64,000 nucleotides of DNA from Lewinella sp. 4G2. GTDB taxonomy: Bacteria > Bacteroidota > Bacteroidia > Chitinophagales > Saprospiraceae. Positions 1 through 8,002 of the stretch are shown here, one piece after another. The stretch covers positions 3,782,001 through 3,846,000 of the forward strand of contig NZ_LVWJ02000014.1 in the NCBI RefSeq assembly GCF_001625015.1, in the 5' to 3' direction. Every line of letters begins with the position of its first letter. Position 1 is the first letter of the stretch. Made by a program: the position numbers and the translations under genes. The notes under the pieces were generated by a model that worked only from the letters and a program-made list of their open reading frames with translations, did not search any database and had not been told where the DNA came from.

Positions 1-1
1 C

Positions 2-241
2 GACCGGATCGAGCGATTTCAGGCGCTGGTGGAAAAAGATTTCAAGACCACCGTTGATCGTGACCTGGAACTCATTACCATCCGCCACTACACACCGCAG
101 GTGCGGGATAGTATGCGCCAGGGCAAAGTGATGCTCCTGGAAGGCCGTCTTCCGCTAACCTTGCAAATGGTCATGAAGGACGTACCCGTGATTAAGCGCC
201 GCGATGAACCAGTGGTGGGTTGGAACGCGAAGGTGAGCTAA
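2..241 (+). CDS. lysC: aspartate kinase, C-terminal fragment (5' end outside window)
   Basis: The frame is open from the left edge, so only the last 79 residues are present. They contain LITIRHYTPQ followed by VMLLEGRLPLTLQMVMKD, which fits the C-terminal (ACT-domain) end of Bacteroidota monofunctional aspartate kinases as I remember them. That enzyme phosphorylates L-aspartate with ATP in the cytoplasm, the first step towards lysine, threonine, methionine and diaminopimelate. An in-frame GTG at 29 is internal. No catalytic residue lies in the visible part, so the call rests on the tail alone. The next gene is convergent and ends 52 bp away. Confidence 0.55.
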   Translation, partial: DRIERFQALVEKDFKTTVDRDLELITIRHYTPQVRDSMRQGKVMLLEGRLPLTLQMVMKDVPVIKRRDEPVVGWNAKVS

Positions 242-292
242 TGTAGACCTCAGGTAGTCAAGAGAGTTAGGAAACCTTTGTTATAAGATTGG

Positions 293-769
293 TTACTGCT
301 CCGGTGATTCCACCAGCCGTAAACCCAGCCCGGTAATGGCTGGCAGGGGTTCGTCCCGGCTGTTTTGTTCCAGCGTGATCTGGTAAGTACCGACGTTCGG
401 AAAGCGCGTGTCGAGCAGGATCGGAATGGAGTACTCACATTCGCCGCCCGAGCAGTCACCGTTCCACGCACCAAAGTCTCCGGCAAGGTCGATACTGATG
501 CGTTCTTTCGTGCGGATGCCCGTGGGTGGCGTGGTGTAGATATTCAGGTATAGGTTCTCGTACGCGTACTGCTCGGTGTGGTCGACGATGATTTCCAGGT
601 CGTAGGGTTGGTGTGGGTCATCAATACTGAACCCGAAATTGAGGGTATCCGCGTAGCTCCAGCCGTTGCCATTGGTGGCTTGTTGGTATTCGTACATAAC
701 AATTGGGCCGCAAGCGGATAGGCAGAAGAGTAAGAGCGCGGCGCTAGCAAATTGCAGGACTGTTTTCAT
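293..769 (-). CDS. gldH: gliding motility lipoprotein GldH
   Basis: A 158-residue lipoprotein. The start at 769 gives MKTVLQFASAALLLFCLSAC, a signal peptide with lipobox LSAC; a longer in-frame start at 832 only adds residues before the signal. The mature part has the GldH pattern: a W-Y-D-F stretch, then YDLEIIVDHTEQYAYENLYL and a late GTYQITLEQNSR segment. GldH is one of the lipoproteins needed for Bacteroidota gliding and the linked type IX secretion machinery, and it sits in the cell envelope. It lies 74 bp downstream of dnaJ, with a terminator hairpin between, so it is probably transcribed separately. No other gld gene is visible here. Confidence 0.75.
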   Translation of the reverse strand: MKTVLQFASAALLLFCLSACGPIVMYEYQQATNGNGWSYADTLNFGFSIDDPHQPYDLEIIVDHTEQYAYENLYLNIYTTPPTGIRTKERISIDLAGDFGAWNGDCSGGECEYSIPILLDTRFPNVGTYQITLEQNSRDEPLPAITGLGLRLVESPEQ

Positions 770-797
770 GGATCGTGGGACCATTTGGATCAAAAGG

Positions 798-826
798 AAA
801 AAGGGCAAACACACTGTGCTTGCCCT
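798..826 (-). terminator. rho-independent terminator after dnaJ
   Basis: Read on the minus strand, AGGGCAAGCACA and TGTGTTTGCCCT form a 12-bp stem with one G-T pair, followed by five T. It closes the grpE-dnaJ unit just upstream of gldH. Confidence 0.75.
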
Positions 827-843
827 CCTCAACGCTTAGTGGT

Positions 844-1995
844 TTAGTTGAAGTACTCCTTCATTCTCTCGAAGAAGCCTTTATCGCCTTTCTGCTGCTG
901 CGGTTTGAAGTTGTCCATATCGCGCATGCGCTCCAGCAGTTCCGTTTCATCCTTGTTCAGCTTCTTGGGCGTCCATAGATTGACGTGAATCAATTGATCC
1001 CCTTTGCCGTACCCCTGAAGGGCTGGCAGACCTTTATCGCGGAGGCGGAAGATCTTTCCGGATTGCGTGCCGGCCGGTACCTTGATCTTAACCTTTCCGG
1101 TGATGGTGGGTACTTCAACGGAGGTGCCCAGCGCGGCATCAGCAAAATTGAGGTAGAGGTCGTAGATCAATTTCTGGCCATCCCGCTGCAGGAATTCGTG
1201 TGGCTTCTCTTTGATATTAATGAGTAGGTCTCCGGCGGGGCCACCGCGGCGCCCGGCGTTACCCTTACCGCGCATGCTGAGCTGCATGTCTTCTTCCACG
1301 CCGGCGGGGATATTGACTTCGATGGTGTCCTCATCGTAAGTGCGGCCCTCTCCTTTACAGTTGGTACAGTTGGCTTTGATGACCGTACCCGTGCCCGAAC
1401 AGGTGGGGCAAGTAGTCGTCGTGGCCATTTGGCCCAGGAAGGTGGACCGTACCTGACGGACGACACCGGCGCCATTACAGGTCGTACAGCTGGATACGCT
1501 ACTAGAGTCCTTGGCGCCCGAACCGTCACAGACGTCACACTGCTTTTGACGCTTCACCTTGATCCGCTTGGTCACGCCAGTGGCGATCTCCTCGAGTGTC
1601 AGGGAAACTTTGATCCGGAGGTTCGACCCACGCTCACCACGGGCCTGGCGACGAGCGCCGCCGCCACCAAAAAAGTCGCCCCCAGCAGCACCACCGCCAA
1701 ACATATTGCCGAACTGGGACATGATGTCGTCCATCGTCATCCCACCGCCGCCGAAACCGCCTTGTTGCTGGTCAACGCCCGCGTGGCCGAAGCGGTCGTA
1801 GCGGCTCTTTTTGTCTTCGTCGCCGAGGACGTCGTAAGCTTCCGCGGCTTCCTTGAATTTATCTTCGGCCACCTTATCGTCCGGGTTACGGTCGGGGTGG
1901 TATTTCATGGCCAGTTTACGGTAGGCCTTCTTCAGTTCTTTAGCGTCGGCGTTCTTACCCACGCCCAGTACTTCGTAATAATCTCTCTTAGCCAT
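844..1995 (-). CDS. dnaJ: chaperone protein DnaJ
   Basis: Full-length Hsp40 (383 aa). The J domain covers residues 4-70 with the HPD motif at 33-35, which stimulates the ATPase of DnaK. A Gly/Phe-rich linker follows (about 76-125), then a zinc-binding domain with four CxxCxGxG repeats ([32 protein letters not shown]) and the C-terminal substrate-binding beta domains. It acts in the cytoplasm with DnaK and GrpE in folding and heat-shock recovery. It lies 88 bp downstream of grpE on the same strand, so the two form an operon; dnaK itself is not in the window (the Hsp70 at 8 kb is HscA-like). No CIRCE element was seen. Confidence 0.97.
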   Translation of the reverse strand: MAKRDYYEVLGVGKNADAKELKKAYRKLAMKYHPDRNPDDKVAEDKFKEAAEAYDVLGDEDKKSRYDRFGHAGVDQQQGGFGGGGMTMDDIMSQFGNMFGGGAAGGDFFGGGGARRQARGERGSNLRIKVSLTLEEIATGVTKRIKVKRQKQCDVCDGSGAKDSSSVSSCTTCNGAGVVRQVRSTFLGQMATTTTCPTCSGTGTVIKANCTNCKGEGRTYDEDTIEVNIPAGVEEDMQLSMRGKGNAGRRGGPAGDLLINIKEKPHEFLQRDGQKLIYDLYLNFADAALGTSVEVPTITGKVKIKVPAGTQSGKIFRLRDKGLPALQGYGKGDQLIHVNLWTPKKLNKDETELLERMRDMDNFKPQQQKGDKGFFERMKEYFN

Positions 1996-2083
1996 TTGTC
2001 ATTTTTAGCCTCGTAAATTGGAGGCAGGTCTTATCATCGCCCCCTATAGTATTGGGATGCGTAAACAGTGAAAGCGTCCAGCT

Positions 2084-2680
2084 TTATTTTCCGACGACCA
2101 CTTTGGCGTGGCGAATAATTTTGCCGTTGAGGGTGTAGCCGCGTTCCACGGTATCGACCACCTTGCCGGACATCTCCGGGCTAGGAATTTCGGTGATGGC
2201 TTCGTGCAGATCTGCATTGAAGTCTTCGCCGTTGGATTCCATTGGCTTCAGCCCCTGGCCGGATAGTGAATTCAGCAATTTCTTGTGAATCAGACCAACG
2301 CCGCTGTCCCACACTTTTTTAGTGTCCTCGTCACTTTCTGCCTGCTTTACAGCACGGTCAAAATCATCGAGTACGGGAAGCAGGGCCAGCATGGTTTTGC
2401 GGCCGGCAGTTTCCATCAGGTCCAATTTCTCCCGCTGGCTGCGCCGCTTGTAGTTTTCAAACTCGGCGTACAGGCGGAGGTGGCGATCATCCTTCTCGGC
2501 AATCTGCTGGTTGAGGCCGGCAATCACGTTATCGTTACTCGCGGAGGCTGCGGGTTCTTGAAAATCCTCAATCTCCTCCTCAATCTGGTCGGCTACTTGC
2601 TGGCCGTCGAGGTCGAGGCCGGCATCTTTAAGGAGATCCTCATCTACAATTGGCTCGTTGTTGGTATTCTTCTTTCCCAT
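2084..2680 (-). CDS. grpE: nucleotide exchange factor GrpE
   Basis: 198 residues with the GrpE layout: an acidic, disordered N-terminus (EEEIEDFQEP), a long coiled coil containing LRLYAEFENYKRRSQREK (about residues 68-85), then the beta-rich head ending GYTLNGKIIRHAKVVVGK. GrpE releases ADP from DnaK and so completes the DnaK-DnaJ cycle in the cytoplasm. The dnaJ gene follows 88 bp downstream. Upstream, at roughly 2713-2724 on the minus strand, CACATTTG resembles the Bacteroidota -7 box with one mismatch, which may be its promoter. Confidence 0.95.
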   Translation of the reverse strand: MGKKNTNNEPIVDEDLLKDAGLDLDGQQVADQIEEEIEDFQEPAASASNDNVIAGLNQQIAEKDDRHLRLYAEFENYKRRSQREKLDLMETAGRKTMLALLPVLDDFDRAVKQAESDEDTKKVWDSGVGLIHKKLLNSLSGQGLKPMESNGEDFNADLHEAITEIPSPEMSGKVVDTVERGYTLNGKIIRHAKVVVGK

Positions 2681-2819
2681 TTGGTATAAAATTTAGCTTT
2701 TAGAAGTTTGCAAATGTGAGACCACCACCGGCGGTGTGCCGGATTGTCAGTCCGTTTTAAAATAAGTTGTCTACCTACCTCAAACCAAAGAATTACGTCA
2801 ATGATCGCAGGGCACGGGC

Positions 2820-2827
2820 TACCTTTG
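2820..2827 (+). promoter_or_regulatory. Bacteroidota-type -7 box (TACCTTTG)
   Basis: Perfect TAnnTTTG match ending 6 nt before the ATG at 2834. It implies an almost leaderless transcript and decides the start of the methyltransferase. No clear -33 TTTG is visible. Confidence 0.55.
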
Positions 2828-2833
2828 CCGGCC

Positions 2834-3685
2834 ATGCGCGCGTCCGTCTCTTACTGGCTCTTTCGGATTGTCTCCAGCTGCCGCTGGTACTGGTCAGCCG
2901 TCACGCGCTACGACGTGCATTCTCCCCAAATTGTATCCTTCATCAATGAGGTTTACCGAGATGATCGGTACTACCACGCGTTTACGGAGATCAGTCGGGT
3001 TCGGCAGTCTTGGCGCCACGATAGGCGCAGCATCCAGCTTCTCAGCCAGGGAGCACCTAGTAAAACCATTGCCAGGGGGCGTACGAAGCGGTCGGCCCGG
3101 TCGCTGGTGGCGACCAATGCAATTGGAGAATCATCCGGCCGCTTTCTATTTAGGTTGGCATTGTGGCTGAGGGCAGAACGAATTCTGGAGTTTGGTACGA
3201 ACGCTGGTATTAGTACGCTGTACCTGGCCAAGCCTGATTCGCAGGCGAGGGTAGTTACCGTCGAAGGCAACCCGGAGGTAGCCAATTTGGCGCAGGAGAC
3301 TTTCCAGCGAGCCGGGGTGCAGCCAGCGGCACACTGCGCGTTATTCGGTAACTGGCTACGGCAAAATCCGCCCACCGCCGCTACACCTTACGATCTGGTA
3401 TTCATTGATGGGGACCACCGGTACGCTGCTACCCTTGATTACGTCCGCCAGTTGTTGCGGGCGCGGACGGACAAAAGTGTATTCGTAATTGCCGACATCC
3501 ACTGGTCGGAGGGTATGGAGAGCGCCTGGGCGGAATTGAAGAAACTCCCCGAAGTGACGGCCTCGGTGGATACCTACCACTTTGGACTACTCTTTTTTGA
3601 GCCCGGCCTGCGGGGGCCTCACGTAACGCTGATTCCTACGCGCTACAAGCCCTGGCGCCTGGGATTTTTCAATGCAACAGGTTAG
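2834..3685 (+). CDS. class I SAM-dependent methyltransferase
   Basis: About 283 residues. The N-terminal part has RYDVHSPQIVSFINEV, the VHSP motif seen at the start of a Bacteroidota methyltransferase family; the Rossmann core has RILEFGTNAGISTLYLA (glycine-rich SAM loop), then VVTVEGNPEVANLAQETF and DLVFIDGDHRYAATLDYV, where the acidic DGDH is typical of O-methyltransferases. The substrate cannot be told. Upstream in-frame ATGs exist at 2744 and 2801, but a -7 box lies just before 2834, so I chose that start. The 3' end is convergent with the Nudix regulator, with 3 bp between stops. Confidence 0.8.
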   Translation: MRASVSYWLFRIVSSCRWYWSAVTRYDVHSPQIVSFINEVYRDDRYYHAFTEISRVRQSWRHDRRSIQLLSQGAPSKTIARGRTKRSARSLVATNAIGESSGRFLFRLALWLRAERILEFGTNAGISTLYLAKPDSQARVVTVEGNPEVANLAQETFQRAGVQPAAHCALFGNWLRQNPPTAATPYDLVFIDGDHRYAATLDYVRQLLRARTDKSVFVIADIHWSEGMESAWAELKKLPEVTASVDTYHFGLLFFEPGLRGPHVTLIPTRYKPWRLGFFNATG

Positions 3686-3688
3686 GCA

Positions 3689-4402
3689 TCAACGCCGGTT
3701 CTCTTTGACTTCAAAGTTGAACCCAGACTTTTCAAGGGCGCGGTAACGACTTTCGTCGAACTCATACAATTTAGCCGGGCGGTGGGCTACGTTTTGCTGG
3801 ACTTGACCAAGATCGCGTAATAAGTTCATAGCCAGGATCTTCTTGCGGAAATTCCGCTTCTCGAGTTCCGTTTCCCAAATCGCCTCGTAAAGGTGCTGCA
3901 ACTCGGTGAGCGTAAAGGCCGGTGGAAGAAGCTCGAACCCCACGGGGCGAAGCCGGATGCTTTCCCGTAGTTGCTTCAGCGCTACGGCAACGATTTCCGC
4001 GTGGTCGAAAGCTAAGTCGCCCAGGTTGTGGACGGTGTGCCAGGTCACCTCCCGAGCTAGACCCGCTGCTTTAGGCTCGAAGTCGTCAATTTTAACGAGA
4101 GAGTAATAGGCTACGGTAATTACCCGCCCCAGCGCGTGGCGGCCGGGTTGGCCGAAGGTGGCGAGTTGTTCCAGGTATACGTCTTCGAGGCCAGTCATTT
4201 GCCTGAGTACGCGCTGGGCGGCGGCATCCAGGGCTTCTTCCTTTTCAACGAAGTAGCCCGGCAGGGCCCATTTATCTTCCTCGGGTGCTTCCTTGCGCTT
4301 TATGAGCAAGATCTTCAACTCTCCCTCGTCGAAGCCGAAAATCACGTTATCAACGGTAAAGGCTGACTTAAAGTAACTATTGAATCTGTCCCGGGTGCTC
4401 AA
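3689..4402 (-). CDS. Nudix-domain transcriptional regulator (NrtR/AraR type)
   Basis: Two domains. A Nudix-like domain (KSAFTVDNVIFGFDEGELKILLIKRKEAPEEDKWALPGYFVEKEEALDAAAQRVL in sequence order, written here in full only as landmarks: VDNVIFGF, WALPGYFV, EALDAAAQRVL) is followed by a winged helix ending in FNFEVKENRR. This is the architecture of NrtR-family repressors, which in Bacteroidota control sugar or NAD genes; the Nudix box lacks the full REUXEE catalytic pattern, so it probably senses a ligand. The chosen start is a TTG at 4402, because a perfect TATCTTTG box lies 22 nt upstream; the longer ORF from 4519 would begin before that promoter. The target genes are unknown. Confidence 0.75.
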   Translation of the reverse strand: MSTRDRFNSYFKSAFTVDNVIFGFDEGELKILLIKRKEAPEEDKWALPGYFVEKEEALDAAAQRVLRQMTGLEDVYLEQLATFGQPGRHALGRVITVAYYSLVKIDDFEPKAAGLAREVTWHTVHNLGDLAFDHAEIVAVALKQLRESIRLRPVGFELLPPAFTLTELQHLYEAIWETELEKRNFRKKILAMNLLRDLGQVQQNVAHRPAKLYEFDESRYRALEKSGFNFEVKENRR

Positions 4403-4424
4403 AGAATGTGTAAGTGGATTAGGC

Positions 4425-4432
4425 CAAAGATA
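4425..4432 (-). promoter_or_regulatory. -7 box (TATCTTTG) of the Nudix regulator
   Basis: Perfect TAnnTTTG on the minus strand, 22 nt before the proposed TTG start at 4402. Confidence 0.5.
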
Positions 4433-4491
4433 CACGAAAGGCGAAAGCACCCAGCAGCAAACCCGGCGCGCAATTGACACGTTGAAGCGGC

Positions 4492-5007
4492 ATGACGCCA
4501 GAAACGACCTACAAGCCAATTGACCCGAGCCGGCAAATCCTGACGGATGCCCAACGCGACGTCCCAGAATTAAAATGGGTGGATGGGTTCAGCCAATTAT
4601 TGGATACCAAGTTCCGCATTCCAGGAACTGAACAGCGATTTGGCCTGGATTTCATTCTCGGCCTCGTTCCCGGTGCTGGTGACATCGTCTCCCTCGGTAT
4701 GTCCGGCATATTAGTGGCCACAATGGCCAAGCACGGGGCGAGTTCCAAACTGGTGGCGCGGATGCTCGTCAACGTTGCCCTCGACGCAACCGTGGGGTCG
4801 ATCCCCATCCTCGGGAATATTTTCGACTTGGTGTATAAGGCCAACTATCGCAACGCCGTCCTCATGCGGGAATACTACGATGAAGGCCGGCACGAAGGCA
4901 GTGTGTGGCCCGTCGTCATCGGTGTCATCATCACGATCATTGCCATCTTCATTCTCATGATTTGGCTCACCGTGTCCCTCTTCGGTTGGCTGTTCGATCA
5001 GTTCTAA
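4492..5007 (+). CDS. DUF4112 domain-containing membrane protein
   Basis: 171 residues. The N-terminal half has the DUF4112 pattern: TKFRIPGTEQRFGLDFILG, then LVPGAGDIVSLGMSGILV and IPILGNIFDLVYKANYRN. A hydrophobic helix WPVVIGVIITIIAIFILMIW (about residues 139-158) and a second short hydrophobic stretch end the protein, so it should sit in the inner membrane. The family's function is unknown. The ATG at 4492 is the only good start; divergent from the Nudix regulator with 89 bp between their starts. Confidence 0.8.
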   Translation: MTPETTYKPIDPSRQILTDAQRDVPELKWVDGFSQLLDTKFRIPGTEQRFGLDFILGLVPGAGDIVSLGMSGILVATMAKHGASSKLVARMLVNVALDATVGSIPILGNIFDLVYKANYRNAVLMREYYDEGRHEGSVWPVVIGVIITIIAIFILMIWLTVSLFGWLFDQF

Positions 5008-5067
5008 GCCAGGCAGAGATGGCATCGGCCTTATTCTTGTGCTCCACTCAAGCTAGGACAGATAAGG

Positions 5068-5085
5068 GGGCGCTGCCGCAGGTGC
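5068..5085 (-). repeat. dispersed 17-bp repeat, copy 1 (perfect)
   Basis: Intergenic. Reads GGGCGCTGCCGCAGGTGC on the plus strand, so the GCACCTGCGGCAGCGCC form is on the minus strand. See the finding on this repeat. Confidence 0.85.
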
Positions 5086-5158
5086 AAGTTAAAGGGAAAG
5101 AATGGATCTAGTTGCTGCTGTGGATCTCAACCAAGATGTCCGGCCAAAACGTCAGACC

Positions 5159-5680
5159 TCAGTCACACTGGCACCCAAGTTCAGAGAGGAGTGCAGCGTG
5201 GTTATCCAGGAGCTGATTGGTTAATTCGGACAATTGCTGGTAGTGCGCAGCCAAAATTTCGGCGTCCGCACAGGGGGAGGTGATCTTTTCACTCTTGTAG
5301 TCAAAAAGCATCCTAGACGATTTGATGAGGCCAGCTAATTCATCGGCGCGTTGCTGGTGGGAGGCGATGCGGTCCCGCTTTTCTTCCTTCCGCTGGGCGA
5401 ACGCAATCTTGGCCAGCGTCAGTTCTTCTTGGTCCGAGAAATCTCTCCTGATGATATCGCGGGGATCTACGGCGAATAACTTACTGATCCTTAGCGTCTT
5501 GCAAATGCTGGGTTCCGCCAGACCACTCTCGTAGCTGGCGATGTTGCCCCGATTTAGATTGAGCCGCTGAGCAAGTTCAGATTGTGACCAGCCTGCTGCT
5601 TTACGCAGGATCCGCAGATTCGAGGCTAGAAAGTTTGGCAGCCTGATGGGTTCAGTTGATGTGGTAGCAGTGGTAGTCAT
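5159..5680 (-). CDS. XRE-family helix-turn-helix transcriptional regulator
   Basis: 173 residues. The HTH domain is at about 16-75: LASNLRILRKAAGWSQSELAQ, then LNLNRGNIASYESGLAEPS, the usual Cro/CI recognition-helix pattern. The remaining 95 residues are charged and helical, probably for oligomerisation or partner binding, with no enzyme motif. It is divergent from the ECF sigma gene at 5869, and the two share a 188-bp AT-rich spacer, so it may control that gene or itself. No phage genes lie nearby, so a prophage repressor is unlikely. Confidence 0.85.
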   Translation of the reverse strand: MTTTATTSTEPIRLPNFLASNLRILRKAAGWSQSELAQRLNLNRGNIASYESGLAEPSICKTLRISKLFAVDPRDIIRRDFSDQEELTLAKIAFAQRKEEKRDRIASHQQRADELAGLIKSSRMLFDYKSEKITSPCADAEILAAHYQQLSELTNQLLDNHAALLSELGCQCD

Positions 5681-5788
5681 GGTTCCCGAGCTGTTGTGAT
5701 ATCATTTACACCGCGAGGAAGGCCAAGGTTGAAATTTGTCAATTTTTTTTACGTTTCCGCTTCATGCCAGCTAGAATGGAATAGTTAT

Positions 5789-5809
5789 TGCATAATTCTT
5801 TGTGCATAA
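5789..5809. promoter_or_regulatory. direct repeat TGCATAA x2 in divergent spacer
   Basis: TGCATAA occurs at 5789-5795 and 5803-5809, 14 bp apart, upstream of the sigma-factor promoter. A possible operator for the XRE protein; inference only. Confidence 0.3.
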
Positions 5810-5821
5810 AGTGAGGAGCTA

Positions 5822-5852
5822 TTGCCATTTTAGGTGTTCGCCCTTACTTTTG
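5822..5852 (+). promoter_or_regulatory. promoter of the ECF sigma gene (TTG-N20-TACTTTTG)
   Basis: TTG at 5822-5824 and a perfect TAnnTTTG box at 5845-5852, 20 nt apart. The GTG start follows 16 nt later. Confidence 0.65.
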
Positions 5853-5868
5853 TAAAAAATATTAACAA

Positions 5869-6420
5869 GTGAAGAAGAAAGTCATCAAAGCCACCAAAAA
5901 GCAACAACGGGAAATCCAGGAGTTGCTCAGTACCATTACCAATAGCCTGCGTGCCTTTAGTTTGAAGCTAACGGGCAACATGAGCGACGCCGAAGATCTC
6001 TATCAGGATACGGCGCTGCGTATTATGACTAACGCAGAGAAGTATAACCCCGGCACCAATTTTAAAGCCTGGGCGGTAACGATTATGCGGAACATCTTTA
6101 TCAATAACTACCGCAAGCGGGTCCGTCGCAATTTGATTATCGATCAAACGCCAAATAACTACTACATCAATAGTGGTAATAAGACTGTCTTAAACGATGG
6201 CGAAAACGACGTAACGTTCAATGAGCTACAGGAGTTGGTGGATCGTTTACCGGATGACTTCCGAATTCCATTTCTGATGGCGTTTCAAGGTTACAAGTAC
6301 GATGAAATCGCTGAGCAATTAGGCTCCCCACTCGGCACGATCAAGTCGAGAATTTTCTTCGCCAGAAAAAAATTACAGAAAATGTACGAGGAGGCCATGC
6401 GCGAGCGATCCGTTGCCTAA
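5869..6420 (+). CDS. ECF RNA polymerase sigma factor
   Basis: 183 residues. Region 2 has SDAEDLYQDTALRIMTNAEKY and FKAWAVTIMRNIFINNYRKR; region 4 has LPDDFRIPFLMAFQGYKYDEIAEQL and GSPLGTIKSRIFFARKKL, the DNA-binding helix for the -35 site. It directs core RNA polymerase to alternative promoters. The start is GTG at 5869 after a good Bacteroidota promoter. No anti-sigma gene is adjacent, so it may be controlled by the divergent XRE regulator or act at a basal level. Confidence is high for the family, low for its regulon. Confidence 0.9.
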   Translation: MKKKVIKATKKQQREIQELLSTITNSLRAFSLKLTGNMSDAEDLYQDTALRIMTNAEKYNPGTNFKAWAVTIMRNIFINNYRKRVRRNLIIDQTPNNYYINSGNKTVLNDGENDVTFNELQELVDRLPDDFRIPFLMAFQGYKYDEIAEQLGSPLGTIKSRIFFARKKLQKMYEEAMRERSVA

Positions 6421-6489
6421 ACTGACGTTCTGCCCTTATAAAATGCGGTTTGCCCCGACCCTGGGAGCTCGCATGATTTTATAACAATA

Positions 6490-6525
6490 CAAAGCACTCA
6501 GTGGAATCTTTCCGTGAGTGCTTTG
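6490..6525. terminator. hairpin downstream of the ECF sigma gene
   Basis: CAAAGCACTCA (6490-6500) pairs with TGAGTGCTTTG (6515-6525), 11 bp perfect, with AT-rich flanks ATAACA and TTAT. No long T run, so either a weak terminator or a transcript-stabilising hairpin. Confidence 0.55.
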
Positions 6526-6612
6526 TTATGTTTCAGAACAATGGTTTTCCGTGTTTTCATAACTAGTTTGTTGTAACTTGCACATCGAATTTGAGCTGCA
6601 TTTTTAGCAAAC

Positions 6613-7878
6613 ATGAACGGCAACACCTTAGCTATCTGGGATTTTGAGACGCTCCACGATGCCGTGATGGAGGTGGAATTTGGGTCCGAATGGTATCGCA
6701 AATACCCAGGGATCAAGCAGCCTGATGTTGTTAAGGTAGAGAAGCTGTACCGCTCTCTAGAGCACACCTACGAAACTAATTGGCACGATGTTCTGGCGGA
6801 CTGGCAGTACTTCCACGCTTACCGTGAAGAATTGCTGAGCACACCTATCCGCCCCGTACAAACCTTTAGCCACGAGAAGGGCATGAAGCGGCTTGCCCGG
6901 TACAGTGCCTCTCTATTTGACCGGGAACCTTTCGTAAAGGGTTTGTCTAACCTTATTGTAGTTGGGATTACGGATGATCTTATCCCTCTCGTACAGCGAG
7001 CGAACGACGCCGGGCTACGGGTGATCGGGATAGGAGCACCTAATCAACCCTGCACTGATTGCGAACCGCTGTGCGAAGAATTTTTCTGGTACGATGATGC
7101 GGTATCCGGTATGCAGGCCAAAGTCAAATCGGCGACCGAACAGCAATCCATTGACACCTTGGCCAAAGCCATGTTCAACTTGGCGAACCGGTCCGGCAAA
7201 GAGTGGATCCAGCGCGTACACATCAAACCTGCCATGGTGGCCGTCGACCCAGACTTTGACGAAAAGTTATATGGTTACGCTAGCTTCAGTGCTTTTCTCG
7301 ATGACCATCCGAACGTATTAAGCCACCGCCACCACTACGATCGGGATGAGCCGGAGTACAAACTCAAGGCAAAATTCCGTCAGCTAGCCAACGCTCAACT
7401 TTTACCCGAGGAAAAGGCACAACGAAAAACCATTGCAGCCTACTCCCGACTGGCCGCCGAGCAGGGCCTGCGCCTTCCAGCACCCAATACACTTTGGGTT
7501 GGCCTGGAGGTATACGCTAACCTCCTGGCCAACAAGCAAGGATTCCGCAACTTCTCAGAACTGGACGAAGAATGTCACCGGCTTCTGGTAAAAGAGTTAC
7601 CCTACGCTACCCTGACCGACAGCAAAAAAATCCGGCAAGTCCTATTTAAGTGCTTTCTCTTCAGCCCAGGTACGGGAGATCGAATCGGTTTCAGAGAAGA
7701 GGTAAAGACCGTGCAAGACATTGAGACGCTTTATTTTGATCTCATCATCGACCGGATCGTGGCGAATACACCTGAACCCGTCGACTACGATGCACTGAGT
7801 ATCGCCGTTACGGGTAATGCTGATCAGGCCGATAGACTAGCGGCCCGCTCTACCTACCACCAACAACTGGACAAATAG
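6613..7878 (+). CDS. NYN-like / OST-HTH (LOTUS) domain protein
   Basis: 421 residues, not recognised as a named gene. Residues 1-165 look like a diverged NYN (PIN-like) domain: LAIWDFETLHDAV with D10, then LIVVGITDDLIPLVQRANDAG with D121-D122 and a late EEFFWYDDAV acidic patch. Residues 181-253 fit an OST-HTH/LOTUS domain (VDPDFDEKLYGYASFSAFL), a fold that binds RNA. The last 170 residues are helical with no motif I know. NYN-LOTUS proteins are predicted RNA-processing factors; three acidic residues are placed as in active NYN nucleases, but the insert between residues 20 and 110 is unusual. Cytoplasmic, single gene, 193 bp after the sigma gene. Confidence 0.6.
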   Translation: MNGNTLAIWDFETLHDAVMEVEFGSEWYRKYPGIKQPDVVKVEKLYRSLEHTYETNWHDVLADWQYFHAYREELLSTPIRPVQTFSHEKGMKRLARYSASLFDREPFVKGLSNLIVVGITDDLIPLVQRANDAGLRVIGIGAPNQPCTDCEPLCEEFFWYDDAVSGMQAKVKSATEQQSIDTLAKAMFNLANRSGKEWIQRVHIKPAMVAVDPDFDEKLYGYASFSAFLDDHPNVLSHRHHYDRDEPEYKLKAKFRQLANAQLLPEEKAQRKTIAAYSRLAAEQGLRLPAPNTLWVGLEVYANLLANKQGFRNFSELDEECHRLLVKELPYATLTDSKKIRQVLFKCFLFSPGTGDRIGFREEVKTVQDIETLYFDLIIDRIVANTPEPVDYDALSIAVTGNADQADRLAARSTYHQQLDK

Positions 7879-8002
7879 AAAACACGCTGCGGTGTGCAGA
7901 TTCAGCGATCCAGCTTCTTTCTTTTTGGTAAGAGATAGAAGACCTGCTGGTCAACTCTCGTACCCCTAACTTGTTTCACCGCCTGACCCCTAAACAAGTT
8001 AC

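Noticed and set aside
4402..4519. 39-residue N-terminal extension of the Nudix regulator
   Set aside because: It would start upstream of a perfect -7 box, runs over the divergent DUF4112 start and has no similarity to the family.
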